Source: Curvibacter delicatus NBRC 14919 (GTDB lineage Bacteria; Pseudomonadota; Gammaproteobacteria; Burkholderiales; Burkholderiaceae_C). Taken from it: a DNA stretch of 64,000 bases. Location: positions 34,400 through 98,399 of the forward strand of contig NZ_BCWP01000011.1 of assembly GCF_001592265.1 (NCBI RefSeq), given 5' to 3'. The notes under the pieces are model-generated. The model did no database searches. It saw only the letters and a list, made by a program, of their open reading frames with translations, and was not told the origin of the DNA. How positions within the stretch are numbered: the stretch's first letter is position 1; every line of letters starts with the position of its first letter. Shown here in pieces: positions 54,990 through 64,000 of this stretch. The position numbers and the translations under genes are program-made.

Positions 54990-57299
54990 TCAACGGGCGG
55001 CGTTGGCGTCGGCCACCGTCAGGGCGGTCATGTTCACGATGCGACGCACCGTGGTGCTGGCCGTCAGGATGTGCACCGGCTTGGCCGCACCCAGCAACAC
55101 CGGGCCGATGGCAATGTTGCCGCCGGCACCGGTCTTGAGCAGGTTGTAGGCAATATTGGCGGCGTCAATGTTTGGCATGACCAGCAGATTGGCCTTGCCG
55201 GCCAGGGGGCTGTTGGGCATGAGCGCGGCCCGTGCAACCTCATCCAGAGCGACGTCGCCGTGCATTTCGCCATCGGCTTCCAGCCAGGGGGCCTGGATGC
55301 GCAGCAGGTCCAACGTCTGCCGCATCTTGACCGCGCTGGGCTGGTTGCTGCTGCCGAAGTTCGAGTGGCTCAGCAGCGCCGCCTTCGGGCGCATGCCGAA
55401 ACGCATCATTTCTTCGGCCGCCATGATGGTGATCTCCGCCAGCTGTTCGGCGGTGGGGTCGTAGTTGACGTGGGTATCGACGATGAACAGCTGGTGGTCC
55501 GGCAGCAGCAGCCCGTTCATGCAGGCGTAGGTATGGACACCGGCGCGCTTGCCGATCACCTGATCGATGTAGTTCAGGTGCATCGGGTTGGTGCCCCAGG
55601 TGCCGCAGATCAGGCCATCCACATCGCCTTTGTGCAGCAGCATGGCGCCGATCAGCGACAGGCGGCGGCGCATCTCGATCTTGGCGATCGGGATGGTCAC
55701 GCCCTTGCGCTCGGTCAGGCGATGGTAGGTCTGCCAGAAATCGCGGTAGCGGTGATCCTGCTCGACATTCACCACGTCATAGTCCTGGCCCTCTTTCAGG
55801 CGCAGGCCGAACTTCTCGATGCGCTGGGCAATGATGGCGGGGCGGCCGATCAAGGTCGGGCGCGCCAGGTTCTCGTCGACCACGATCTGGGCAGCGCGCA
55901 GCACGCGTTCCTCTTCGCCCTCGGCATAGGCCACGCGCTTCTTGGTGGCTTTTTTGGCCGCGGTGAAGATCGGCTTCATCATCGTGCCGGACGCGTAGAC
56001 AAAACTCTGCAGTTTTTCGCGGTAGGCGTCCATGTCCTTGATCGGACGCTGTGCCACGCCACTGTCCGCGGCGGCCTGGGCCACGGCCGGTGCGATCATG
56101 ATCATCAGGCGCGGGTCGAACGGTTTCGGGATCAGGTACTCCGGACCGAAAGCCAGCTTTTCCCCGGCATAAGCCGCCGCCACCACGTCGCTTTGTTCGG
56201 CCTGTGCCAGTTCGGCCATGGCCTTCACGGCGGCAATTTCCATCTCATCAGTGATGGTGGACGCGCCCGCATCCAGTGCACCGCGGAAGATATAGGGGAA
56301 ACACAGGACGTTGTTGACCTGGTTCGGGTAGTCGGTCCGGCCGGTGGCCATGATGGCGTCATCACGCACCGCCTTGACGTCTTCCGGCGAAATTTCCGGG
56401 TTCGGATTGGCCAGCGCGAAGATGATCGGCTTGGCCGCCATCTTCTTGACCATGTCGGCCTTGAGCACGCCGCCGGCGGACAGGCCGAGGAAGATGTCGG
56501 CGCCCTCGATGACCTCGGCCAGCTTGCGTGCCTCCGTCTTCTGGGCAAACTGGCGCTTGTCATCGTCCATCAGTTCGGTGCGGCCTTCATAGACCACGCC
56601 GGCCAGGTCGGTGACGAAGATGTTTTCGCGCGGCATGCCCAGCTTGACCAGCAGGCCCAGGCAGGCCAGTGCAGCGGCGCCGGCGCCGGAGGTGACCAGC
56701 TTGACCTTCTTCAGGTCCTTGCCAACGACCTTCAGGCCGTTGAGCAGGCCGGCCGCCACCACGATGGCGGTGCCATGCTGATCGTCGTGGAAGACCGGAA
56801 TCTTCATGCGCTCGCGCAGCTTGCGCTCAATGTAGAAGCAGTCCGGCGCCTTGATGTCTTCCAGGTTGATGCCGCCGAAGGTGGGTTCCAGCGAGGCAAT
56901 GATGTCGACCAGCTTGTCCAGGTCCTGTTTCTCATTGATCTCGATGTCGAAGACATCGATGCCGGCGAACTTCTTGAACAGGACGCCCTTGCCCTCCATC
57001 ACCGGCTTGGCAGCCAGCGGGCCGATGTCGCCCAGGCCCAGCACGGCGGTGCCGTTGGTGATCACGGCAACCAGGTTGCCACGGCTGGTGTACTTGAAGG
57101 CTGCGCCCGGATCCCGGGTGATTTCCTCGCAGGGCGCGGCAACACCGGGTGAATAGGCCAGGGCCAGGTCATGCTGGTTGACCAGCTGCTTGGTGGCCGC
57201 GATGGCAATCTTGCCGGGGGTGGGGAACTCGTGGTACTCGAGTGCGGCGCGGCGCAACTCATCACGTTTATCGTTCGACTTCGGGGTCGTGTTGGACAT
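54990..57299 (-). CDS. maeB: NADP-dependent malic enzyme
   Basis: The 769-residue protein fuses a malic-enzyme domain (1-160, with [15 protein letters not shown]), an NAD(P)-binding domain (about 170-430, with [12 protein letters not shown]) and a C-terminal phosphotransacetylase-like domain (about 440-765). It decarboxylates malate to pyruvate, making NADPH; the PTA part is regulatory in known members. ATG 57299 ([10 protein letters not shown]) has AGGAGA nine bases upstream. Confidence 0.95.
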   Translation of the reverse strand: MSNTTPKSNDKRDELRRAALEYHEFPTPGKIAIAATKQLVNQHDLALAYSPGVAAPCEEITRDPGAAFKYTSRGNLVAVITNGTAVLGLGDIGPLAAKPVMEGKGVLFKKFAGIDVFDIEINEKQDLDKLVDIIASLEPTFGGINLEDIKAPDCFYIERKLRERMKIPVFHDDQHGTAIVVAAGLLNGLKVVGKDLKKVKLVTSGAGAAALACLGLLVKLGMPRENIFVTDLAGVVYEGRTELMDDDKRQFAQKTEARKLAEVIEGADIFLGLSAGGVLKADMVKKMAAKPIIFALANPNPEISPEDVKAVRDDAIMATGRTDYPNQVNNVLCFPYIFRGALDAGASTITDEMEIAAVKAMAELAQAEQSDVVAAAYAGEKLAFGPEYLIPKPFDPRLMIMIAPAVAQAAADSGVAQRPIKDMDAYREKLQSFVYASGTMMKPIFTAAKKATKKRVAYAEGEEERVLRAAQIVVDENLARPTLIGRPAIIAQRIEKFGLRLKEGQDYDVVNVEQDHRYRDFWQTYHRLTERKGVTIPIAKIEMRRRLSLIGAMLLHKGDVDGLICGTWGTNPMHLNYIDQVIGKRAGVHTYACMNGLLLPDHQLFIVDTHVNYDPTAEQLAEITIMAAEEMMRFGMRPKAALLSHSNFGSSNQPSAVKMRQTLDLLRIQAPWLEADGEMHGDVALDEVARAALMPNSPLAGKANLLVMPNIDAANIAYNLLKTGAGGNIAIGPVLLGAAKPVHILTASTTVRRIVNMTALTVADANAAR

Positions 57300-57480
57300 G
57301 CATCGTCTCCTGCTGCAACCAGGTTGGCGGAAAAAGCAAACCGTGAGCCAATCCGTCAGCTTCTGTAAGGCTTGGCATTGTAGACCTCGAAAGTGTCGGG
57401 TCGACGCAGGCAATCCGTGCAAACGGGTCGCTCGCCTTTTACTTTTACGCACGAATGAACCCAAGGCGGGCGAGCCGGGC

Positions 57481-57726
57481 TCACATCAACCCAGATGCCG
57501 CTGCGGCTTGAGGCCTTGGCCTGTTGCTGCCCCAGCGTTCCCAGGCTTTTTCGTGGCAGAAGAACGCCACGGCTTGCACAGTGGGCTCCAGCAGGCTCAG
57601 CGTGAACGCCATGAGCAGGTCGCCGGTGATCGAATAGGCCACGACAGCCGCCACCGTGATGTGGACGACGTAATAGCTTGCCGTTTTCTTGAGCGTTGCC
57701 AGGTTGGCGAGGGCAAAGTTGGCCAT
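57481..57726 (-). CDS. DUF2061 small membrane protein
   Basis: The 81-residue protein has two helices (about 16-35 and 37-58) and matches DUF2061: LKKTASYYVVHITVAAVVAYSITGDLLMAFTLSLLEP ends with a conserved HEKAWERWG segment. Function unknown. MANFALANLAT at 57726 is the likely start. The frame is free-standing with gaps of about 150 bases on each side. Confidence 0.82.
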   Translation of the reverse strand: MANFALANLATLKKTASYYVVHITVAAVVAYSITGDLLMAFTLSLLEPTVQAVAFFCHEKAWERWGSNRPRPQAAAASGLM

Positions 57727-57870
57727 GATGAACCTCATTCGAAAGCAATGTGAACGGGATCAATGGTAGTTTTTAACTATCAAAAAAGCCAATTGCTTTT
57801 GTCAAACGGGCAGATAGGTGCCGCTCTGGGTGTGCTGCGCGCGGGGGAATACCTTGGCGAAGCCGCCTGG

Positions 57871-58704
57871 CTATTTCTCAAGCCATTTCAGGAGTTCGGC
57901 CATGCTTTGCAGCGCCCCGGTATCAAAACTGTCGATACCGATGCGTTTGAGAATCTCCTCGCCCTCGGCGCTGGAGGACAGGGCCAACAGCTCCTTTTGG
58001 ATGGCCTTGATCTGCTCCGGGCGAATGGTGCGGTTGGCCACCAAGGGGAAATAAGGCTGAGCCACGCTCTTGTGCAGCAGGCGAAAGCCGTCTTTCTCCA
58101 TCTTCTTGGCCAGGCCGGAATAGGAGGCAATGGCGCCGACATCGGCGAACTGGTTCTCCAGGTAGAAGCCGACCGCTGCCTGTTCACGCACGTACTGGAC
58201 TTTTTCGCGCGCCATGTCGAAGCCCCGGTCCCGCAGCTCGGCACGACAGAAACGGGACATGTAAGAGACCTGCTCCGGCATGGCAAAGCGTTTGCCGTGG
58301 GCCATGTTGAGCTGGGTGATGGCGGAGTTCTTGGGCACAATGATCAGGCAATGCCCGTCCGGCTTGGCACTAGCGACATAACTGTAGCCATCGTCGCGCA
58401 TGGCCCGCGCCGGATAGTCGCTCGGCCGAGCCATCACGAAGTCGAAACGACCGCTTTTCATCCCGGACTCCAGGGAAGAAAACTCGCGCGCGAACACCAC
58501 GTTGACCTTGAGCTTGAGCGCGCCGCCAATCACATTGGCCAGGCCCTGGTACTTGGCAATGACCTGGGCGTGATCGAGGCCGCCGGAGGTGCCCTCGCTG
58601 ATGGCCATCACCAGCGGGGCTTGCGCGTGGACCTGGCTGCCAAGCAGCAGGCAGGCGGTGAACCACAAGGCGCGAAGGGAGGAGAGGTAGGGCATGGGCT
58701 TCAT
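57871..58704 (-). CDS. PhnD-like periplasmic substrate-binding protein
   Basis: The 277-residue protein has a signal peptide (to about VHAQA, residue 28) and the phosphate/phosphite/phosphonate binding fold, with VFAREFSSLESGMKSGRFDF, the usual lobe-1 motif, and DVGAIASYSG for lobe 2. No permease or ATPase gene is adjacent, so it may serve a distant ABC system or be a sensor protein. It follows pepP by one base on the same strand. Confidence 0.83.
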   Translation of the reverse strand: MKPMPYLSSLRALWFTACLLLGSQVHAQAPLVMAISEGTSGGLDHAQVIAKYQGLANVIGGALKLKVNVVFAREFSSLESGMKSGRFDFVMARPSDYPARAMRDDGYSYVASAKPDGHCLIIVPKNSAITQLNMAHGKRFAMPEQVSYMSRFCRAELRDRGFDMAREKVQYVREQAAVGFYLENQFADVGAIASYSGLAKKMEKDGFRLLHKSVAQPYFPLVANRTIRPEQIKAIQKELLALSSSAEGEEILKRIGIDSFDTGALQSMAELLKWLEK

Positions 58705-58705
58705 G

Positions 58706-60091
58706 TCAGTGGCGCATCAGGGCTTCAATGTCGTCGGCATCGACCGGTACATCGCGTGAGATGAGTTCACAGCCGTTGCCGGTGACGATGGCGTCGTCCT
58801 CGATGCGGATGCCGATGTTCCAGAACTCGCGGGGGATATGGTCGCTCGGTCGCACATAAAGGCCGGGCTCCAGGGTCAGCACCATGCCGGGCCGCAGGAT
58901 GCGGCTGGGGCGGTTCTGGATGACCTCGCCCGAGAGCGGATCGTGCCGCGAGCTCACCTCGCCGAGCTCGGAGGGTTCGACATAGCTGCCACAGTCGTGC
59001 ACATCCATGCCCAGCCAATGGCTGGTGCGGTGCATGTAGTGGGCGAAGTAGTGGCGGTGGTGGATTGCGTCATCCAGCGTGCCGACCTGGTTCCTGTCGA
59101 GCAGGCCGAGGTCCAGCATGCCTTGCGTCAGCACCTTGACGGCCGCCTCGTGCGGGTCGGTGAAGCGGGCGCCCGGCTTGGTGGCTGCCGTCGCGGCGTT
59201 CTGGGACGCCAGCACCAGGTCATACAGCGCGCGCTGCGGTCCGCTGAACTTGCCGTTGGCCGGAAAAGTGCGCGTGATGTCGCTGGCGTAGCCGTCGAGT
59301 TCGCAGCCGGCGTCAATCAGTACCAGCTCGCCGTCGCGGATCGGCGCGTCGTCGGCGCGGTAATGCAGCACGCAGGCATTGGCGCCCGCGGCGACGATGG
59401 AGCCATAGGCCGGATACTGCGAACCGTGGCGGCGGAACTCGTGCAGCAGCTCGGCGTCGAGGTGGTACTCGCGCACATCCTCGCCTTGGCGCAGCATGCG
59501 CGCCGACAGCTGCATGGCGCGGATGTGCGCGCCGGCGCTGATCTGCGCGGCACGGCGCATGGTGGCCTGCTCATGGGCATCCTTGATCAGGCGCATTTCG
59601 TCCAGAAGGCTGCACAGGTCGCGCTGGGTGTCGGGGCACTGTGCGCCAAAGCGCGCACGCGCGCGCACCGATTTCAACCAGCCGTCGATGCGACCCTCCA
59701 GCCCCTGGTGGGTTGCGAACGGGTACCAGACCGTGGCCTTGTTCTCCAGCAGTTTCGGCAGGCGCTGCTCCAGCTCCGTCACGGCAAAGGCCGCGTCCAC
59801 GCCAAGCGCTACCGGCGCGGCCTCGGGGCCGAGGCGGATGCCGTCCCAGATCTCGCGCTCCAGGTCTTTCGGCTGGCAGAACAGCGTGGTATGGCCGTCG
59901 CTGGTGATGACCAGCCAGGCATTGGGTTCGCCAAAACCGCTCAGGTAATGGAAGTAGCTGTCGAAGCGGAACAGGAACTCGCTGTCGCGGTTGCGCAGGT
60001 GTTCGGACGCTGTGGGCACGATGGCCACGGCATCAGGGCCGAGCTGGCTGGCAAGCTGCCGGCGGCGCTGCAGGTATGGGGGCGAGGACAT
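58706..60091 (-). CDS. pepP: Xaa-Pro aminopeptidase
   Basis: The 461-residue M24B enzyme has an N-terminal creatinase-like domain and a C-terminal pita-bread domain. Metal ligands are seen in LIDAGCELDGYASDITRTF (two Asp), HRTSHWLGMDVHD (His), TLEPGLYV (Glu) and GIRIEDD (Glu). It removes N-terminal residues before proline using two Mn. ATG 60091 (MSSPPYLQRRRQLA) fits the family start. Confidence 0.94.
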   Translation of the reverse strand: MSSPPYLQRRRQLASQLGPDAVAIVPTASEHLRNRDSEFLFRFDSYFHYLSGFGEPNAWLVITSDGHTTLFCQPKDLEREIWDGIRLGPEAAPVALGVDAAFAVTELEQRLPKLLENKATVWYPFATHQGLEGRIDGWLKSVRARARFGAQCPDTQRDLCSLLDEMRLIKDAHEQATMRRAAQISAGAHIRAMQLSARMLRQGEDVREYHLDAELLHEFRRHGSQYPAYGSIVAAGANACVLHYRADDAPIRDGELVLIDAGCELDGYASDITRTFPANGKFSGPQRALYDLVLASQNAATAATKPGARFTDPHEAAVKVLTQGMLDLGLLDRNQVGTLDDAIHHRHYFAHYMHRTSHWLGMDVHDCGSYVEPSELGEVSSRHDPLSGEVIQNRPSRILRPGMVLTLEPGLYVRPSDHIPREFWNIGIRIEDDAIVTGNGCELISRDVPVDADDIEALMRH

Positions 60092-60456
60092 GGTGTTCGC
60101 GCGATCAGGAAAAGAAGTCGGTGGATGATGATTGTCCACAATTGATGGCGCCTGCGGGCCGAAGTGACTTCATGGCAACAAACAGGCGAGTCTTCGCCGT
60201 TTGCGCATTGGGTCGGCAGTGATCTTAAATTGGTAAATATGAGATCAAGTGCAAAAATGACCCCATTAAGATTTGACTTGCTTCAAACACGTTGTGAATA
60301 GCTCACAAGTTGATAGCAAAACCTCCATGATCTGCAAGGAAAAGCGGACAATTCGGGGGTCAGGGGAAGCGGATACGTGGCGTCATCAAGGCGCCCATAT
60401 GCCATTTTGATGCCTACAAGTCAAAACACTGGCATCAAAAACACCATAAGGCCGGT
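60092..60456. other. Intergenic leader of the two-partner secretion operon with a 10-bp inverted repeat
   Basis: This 365-base gap is AT-richer than its surroundings. TTTTGATGCC (60405-60414) and GGCATCAAAA (60431-60440) form a perfect 10-bp inverted repeat with 16-base spacing, 16 bases before the transporter start. It could be an operator for a dimeric regulator or a leader hairpin. No confident promoter, CDS or RNA gene was seen in the rest. Confidence 0.5.
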
Positions 60457-62190
60457 TTGAAGTACACGGGTTCGTCGTTGTTGCGGCGCGGCATGCTGCT
60501 TGCGCTGATCATGTTGGGAAGGGCAGAAGCTTTGGCGCAGCAAGCGCCAAGGCCGGATGCTGGCTCCCTGCAGGAGCCACAAAGCCAGCTGCCCCAGTTG
60601 CCGGCGCCGGGCTCGCCTGCGATCGTCCTGCCGCCGCTTCCGTCGGCACCGCTCGCGGCGGTGCCGCTGCGAATCACGCCGCGGGCCTTCCGTTTTGTCG
60701 GCAACACCGTCTTCGACCAAGCCCATCTGGCAGGCCTGCTGACAGATGCCATGGGACAGCCCACCACGTTCACAGGGCTGAATGAGCTGGCCAACCGGCT
60801 CGGCAAGTACTACCGCGAGCAAGGTTATCTGCTGACCGAGGTCTACCTGCCTGAGCAGGCGCTGCAGGCCAACGGTGGCGAGGTGACCTTTGCCGTGATC
60901 GAGGCCCGGGTTGGCCGGGTGCGGGTCCAGCTGGACGAGACGCAAGGCTCGGCGTCCTACGCCCGGCGGGTGCTTGCGCACAACCTGCGTCCGGGCATGC
61001 TGATCACCGAGTACCTGCTGGACAAACCGGTACTGCTGCTGCGTGACCTGGCGGGCATGGAGGCCAGCGCCAGCGTCGAACCGGGTGAGAAGCTGGGTGA
61101 GGCGGATGTGACGGTGACGGTGCGTTCCCTCGGCACGCAGGTAGATGCCGTCGTCGGCGCCAACAACCACGGTTCCGGCTCGGTGGCCGCCACGCAGCTG
61201 CATGTTGACCTCAATGTCAGCAACGCCCTCGGGCGCGGTGATGTGTTCAATGCGCGTCTGCAGCAGGGGGAGGCCGGCAACAGTCAGCTTTACCGCCTGG
61301 GTTACATGGTGCCTGTGGGCGCCGCCGGGACGCGACTGGCTGTCAACGCGGCACACACCAGCTATGCACTCGGACGGCAGTTTGCGGCGCTAGGTGCCAG
61401 CGGCAAGGCCGACATCACCGGACTGTCGCTGACTCATCCCTTGGTACGGGCACGACAGCACAATGTTTACGGCGTCATCGGGCTGGAACACAAACGCTTT
61501 GAGGACCTGGTCAACACACCCTACAACAACAGCGAGCGACAGATCGTGGCGACGCGACTGGGTCTGTTGGGTAACCATGTCGGCGCGCTGATCGGCAGCA
61601 GCAGTTTCAACAGTTATGCGCTGACCTGGACGGCCGGTCGTCTGGGCATGGATGCCGGCACGCAGGCCATCGACCAAGGCAGTGGTGGTGAGCGCGCCAG
61701 TGGCAGCTTTGACAAGCTCAACCTGGAATACCAGCGCATTGATTACCTAAGCCGCGAGGTGAGCCTGCACTTGAATTTGCAGAGCCAACAGGCCGGCAAG
61801 AACCTGGCTTCGGCCGAAAAAATGTCGCTCGGCGGGCCCAACGGTGTGCGTGGTTACCCGGTCGGTGAAGGTGTGGGTGACAGCGGCACGCTCATCAACC
61901 TGGAATACCGGCATCAGCTGCCAGCCACAGTGGCGCTGGCCGGCGCACCACTCAGCCTGGTGCTGTTTTACGACCATGGCGTCATCCAGTTTCATCAGGA
62001 TCCTGCCGGCCTGTCAACGGCCAGCAATCTTCAGGTGCTGGGCGCTGCCGGCATCGGCGTGCTGGCCGGTCGCAGCAACAAGTTCCGCGTCAGCGCCCAC
62101 CTGGCTTGGCGCACCACCCAGGCGGCGCCGACCACCGGCGACGCCGACCAGACGCCGCGCGTCTGGGTGACGGCTCAGAAGTGGCTCTAG
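60457..62190 (+). CDS. Two-partner secretion outer-membrane transporter (ShlB/FhaC/HecB family, TpsB)
   Basis: The 577-residue protein has a signal peptide (about 1-27, ending ALAQQ), a Pro-rich linker, POTRA domains starting ITPRAFRFVGNTVFDQ (about 77) with YYREQGYLLTEVYLPEQ, and a 16-strand barrel. The VRGY tetrad of TpsB proteins occurs in GPNGVRGYPVGEG. It exports a haemagglutinin-like partner. No ATG fits; the TTG with AAGG upstream is chosen, and ATG 60493 would shorten the signal peptide. The exoprotein gene follows by two bases. Confidence 0.9.
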   Translation: MKYTGSSLLRRGMLLALIMLGRAEALAQQAPRPDAGSLQEPQSQLPQLPAPGSPAIVLPPLPSAPLAAVPLRITPRAFRFVGNTVFDQAHLAGLLTDAMGQPTTFTGLNELANRLGKYYREQGYLLTEVYLPEQALQANGGEVTFAVIEARVGRVRVQLDETQGSASYARRVLAHNLRPGMLITEYLLDKPVLLLRDLAGMEASASVEPGEKLGEADVTVTVRSLGTQVDAVVGANNHGSGSVAATQLHVDLNVSNALGRGDVFNARLQQGEAGNSQLYRLGYMVPVGAAGTRLAVNAAHTSYALGRQFAALGASGKADITGLSLTHPLVRARQHNVYGVIGLEHKRFEDLVNTPYNNSERQIVATRLGLLGNHVGALIGSSSFNSYALTWTAGRLGMDAGTQAIDQGSGGERASGSFDKLNLEYQRIDYLSREVSLHLNLQSQQAGKNLASAEKMSLGGPNGVRGYPVGEGVGDSGTLINLEYRHQLPATVALAGAPLSLVLFYDHGVIQFHQDPAGLSTASNLQVLGAAGIGVLAGRSNKFRVSAHLAWRTTQAAPTTGDADQTPRVWVTAQKWL

Positions 62191-62192
62191 GC

Positions 62193-64000
62193 ATGATGAC
62201 GATGGCAACAACCCGGCAGACTTCGACGACGAAGCAGCGACGAGCGACCACGGTTCGCTCGGTGGTGGTGCGGCTGTCGCGCAGGCTGACAGCCACCTAC
62301 CGCATTCGCACCGGGCGTTGGTTGCCGCGCCTGCTGCTGGCCCTGCTGAGTCCTTATGCCGGCCAGAGCCTGGCGCTGCCCAACGGCATGGAGGTGGTCT
62401 CCGGCCAAGCCAGCGCCAGCACGCCGAATGCCCAGTCCATGGTGATTACGCAGGGCAGCCAGAAGGCCATCCTGAACTGGCAGAGCTTCAACATCGGGGC
62501 CGGGCAGTCGGTCCAGTTCGCACAGCCGAACAGCGCCGCTGTGGCGCTCAACCGCATCATCGGCCAGGATCCGACGGCGATCTATGGCTCGCTCACTGCC
62601 AACGGCCAGGTGTTCCTGATCAACCCCGCCGGCGTGATGTTTGCACCGACGGCGCAGGTCAATGTGGGCGGGCTGGTGGCCTCCAGCCTGGCCATCAGCA
62701 ACGAAGATTTTTCTGCTGGCCGTTACGTCTTCAGTGGCAGCGGCGCGGGCAGCGTGGTCAACCATGGCAGTCTGCAGGCCGCACGCGGTGGTTATGTGGC
62801 GTTGCTGGGCACACAGGTGAGCAACACCGGCAGCATCACGGCCCATGCGGGCTCGGTCGCCTTGGGCGCCGGCTCGCGCATCACGCTCGACCCGTCGGGC
62901 AGCGGGCTGGTGAAGTTCTCCGTCGACGCGGCAGCCGTCAAGGCCGCCGCATCCAACAGCGGCGTGATCGTGGCCGAGGGCGGCCAAGTGGTGATGGCGG
63001 CCAGCGCCCTGGGCGACGCCCTGGCTACAGTGGTGAACCACAGCGGTGTGATCCGGGCCACGTCGGCCACTGAACGCAACGGTCTCATCGTCCTCAGCGG
63101 TGGCGCCAGCGGCGTCACCCGCGTGGCCGGCACGCTGGATGCCAGCGGCACGGCACCGGATCAGCAAGGCGGCACCATCCAGGTGCTGGGTGACACGGTA
63201 CTGTTGGACAGCGGCGCCCGCATCGACGCCAGCGGCCAGGCCGGTGGCGGCACCGTGCTGGTGGGCGGCAACTACCAGGGTCGGGGGTCGGAGCAGAACG
63301 CCACGCTGACGCTGGTGGCGCCCGATGCCGTCATCGACGCCAGTGCCACGAGCACGGGCAATGGCGGCAAGGTGGTGGTCTGGTCGGACCAGGCCACCGG
63401 CTTCTATGGCACGGTCAAGGCCAGCGGTGGCGCCGAGGGCGGCAACGGCGGTTTCGTCGAAGTCTCGGGCAAGCAGTCGCTGGCCTTCGAGGGCGCGGCC
63501 GACCTGAGTGCCGCGCAGGGCCAGGCCGGCACCTTGCTGCTCGACCCGCTGAACATCGTCGTCAGCAGCGCCGGGGCGGCCACCTATGCCGATGTCAGCA
63601 CTTTTGCCGCCCAAGCGGGCAGCACGCAGACGGTCTCGGTCGCCACCCTGAACGCCGTGGCCGGCAACATCACGCTGCAGGCCACCAACGACATCACGCT
63701 CAGCAATGCGTTTACCGCGACCGCCGGCAAAAGCGTCAGCTTCGAGGCCAACAACAACATCAACATCAATGCCGCCTTGACGACGGCCGGTACTGGCGCC
63801 ATCAACCTGAAGGCGGATGCCGACGCCAGCGGCGCGGGCACGCTGGCCCTCGGTGCTGCCGTGACGGCACAGGCCGGCGGCATCACGCTGTCGGGCGCCA
63901 GCGTCACCAGCACCTCCGCCGGTACGCTGGTCACCACCGGTGCGGGTAATGCGAATGCCGGCAACGTGCAGATCACCGCCAGCAACGCGGTGAATCTGGT
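62193..64000 (+). CDS. Filamentous-haemagglutinin-type exoprotein (TpsA), N-terminal part, cut by the window edge
   Basis: At least 602 codons are open to the right edge. An extended signal peptide (Arg/Thr-rich, then LPRLLLALLSPYAGQSLA, about 45-62) is followed by the TPS domain: MVITQGSQKAILNWQSFNIG, NSAAVALNRIIGQDP and FLINPAGVMFAP. It continues into Gly/Ala/Thr/Ser-rich beta-helix repeats. Such proteins are adhesins or contact-dependent toxins; the effector end is outside the window. The start is the first of three close ATG codons. Gene order with TpsB is standard. Confidence 0.9.
   Translation, partial: MMTMATTRQTSTTKQRRATTVRSVVVRLSRRLTATYRIRTGRWLPRLLLALLSPYAGQSLALPNGMEVVSGQASASTPNAQSMVITQGSQKAILNWQSFNIGAGQSVQFAQPNSAAVALNRIIGQDPTAIYGSLTANGQVFLINPAGVMFAPTAQVNVGGLVASSLAISNEDFSAGRYVFSGSGAGSVVNHGSLQAARGGYVALLGTQVSNTGSITAHAGSVALGAGSRITLDPSGSGLVKFSVDAAAVKAAASNSGVIVAEGGQVVMAASALGDALATVVNHSGVIRATSATERNGLIVLSGGASGVTRVAGTLDASGTAPDQQGGTIQVLGDTVLLDSGARIDASGQAGGGTVLVGGNYQGRGSEQNATLTLVAPDAVIDASATSTGNGGKVVVWSDQATGFYGTVKASGGAEGGNGGFVEVSGKQSLAFEGAADLSAAQGQAGTLLLDPLNIVVSSAGAATYADVSTFAAQAGSTQTVSVATLNAVAGNITLQATNDITLSNAFTATAGKSVSFEANNNININAALTTAGTGAINLKADADASGAGTLALGAAVTAQAGGITLSGASVTSTSAGTLVTTGAGNANAGNVQITASNAVNL

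Noticed and set aside
55071..57152. 693-codon open frame antisense to maeB
   Set aside because: It mirrors the malic enzyme gene, is rich in His/Gln/Gly/Arg and has no recognised motif, so it is a shadow frame.
62187..63614. 475-codon antisense frame over the start of the exoprotein
   Set aside because: The plus strand encodes a well-supported TPS domain; the antisense product is compositionally biased without family features.

Overview
The window looks like chromosomal DNA of a beta-proteobacterium of the order Burkholderiales, most likely family Comamonadaceae. The evidence is high GC with strong third-position GC bias, the gene order dnaA-dnaN-gyrB facing rpmH-rnpA-yidD-yidC-mnmE, a SAM-II riboswitch in front of metX-metW, and long ORFs antisense to real genes that are typical of such GC-rich DNA. 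It contains the chromosome origin region. I found no rRNA, tRNA, CRISPR array, transposase or prophage gene.

Layout. (1) 1-6510: a two-component regulator pair divergent from a tripartite CzcCBA-type metal efflux operon. (2) 6523-8794: a hemerythrin-domain protein with a candidate FNR/DNR-type box, and a chemoreceptor. (3) 8870-12168: a copper module, with copA divergent from copZ-cueR and a 19-bp-spacer CueR promoter on each side. (4) 12284-17098: pirin, a Spy-like periplasmic protein, small membrane proteins, NnrU and a diguanylate cyclase. (5) 17246-28016: the origin region, running left as dnaA, dnaN, gyrB, yjdM-like and a DnaQ-type exonuclease, and right as rpmH, rnpA, yidD, yidC and mnmE. 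(6) 28097-37619: an unknown gene, apt, a Kef-type antiporter, kdsD-kdsC-lptC, an SDR, two paralogous RRM proteins, amtB and a GDT1/TMEM165-type exporter. (7) 37623-48976: an FNT channel, metX-metW, an MFS permease, a chemoreceptor with an unusual membrane sensor, a peptidase, a lipase-like hydrolase, a second MFS protein and rsmE. (8) 47891-53676: amgK divergent from lptD-surA-rsmA. (9) 53720-54832: a secreted barnase-type RNase with its barstar inhibitor. (10) 54990-60091: maeB, a DUF2061 protein, a PhnD-like binding protein and pepP. (11) 60457-64000: a two-partner secretion transporter and the start of its large exoprotein, cut by the window edge.

The DNA signals are as informative as the genes. 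The dnaA-dnaN spacer has the order DnaA box, GC-rich block, four TAG trios and AT-rich stretch that is expected of a basal unwinding system. metX has a SAM-II aptamer followed by an intrinsic terminator. Both RRM genes have a leader hairpin that buries the Shine-Dalgarno sequence. A 17-bp palindromic repeat occurs five times, three of them inside coding sequence near gene ends.

Most of the window is ordinary core genome. The least explained items are the conserved-looking unknown protein at 28097-28693, the His/Glu-containing membrane sensor of the second chemoreceptor, the RRM leader hairpins, the 17-bp repeats and the RNase/barstar island. I did not find a clearly new multi-gene defence or mobile system. 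Start positions were chosen by eye from family alignment and ribosome binding sites.
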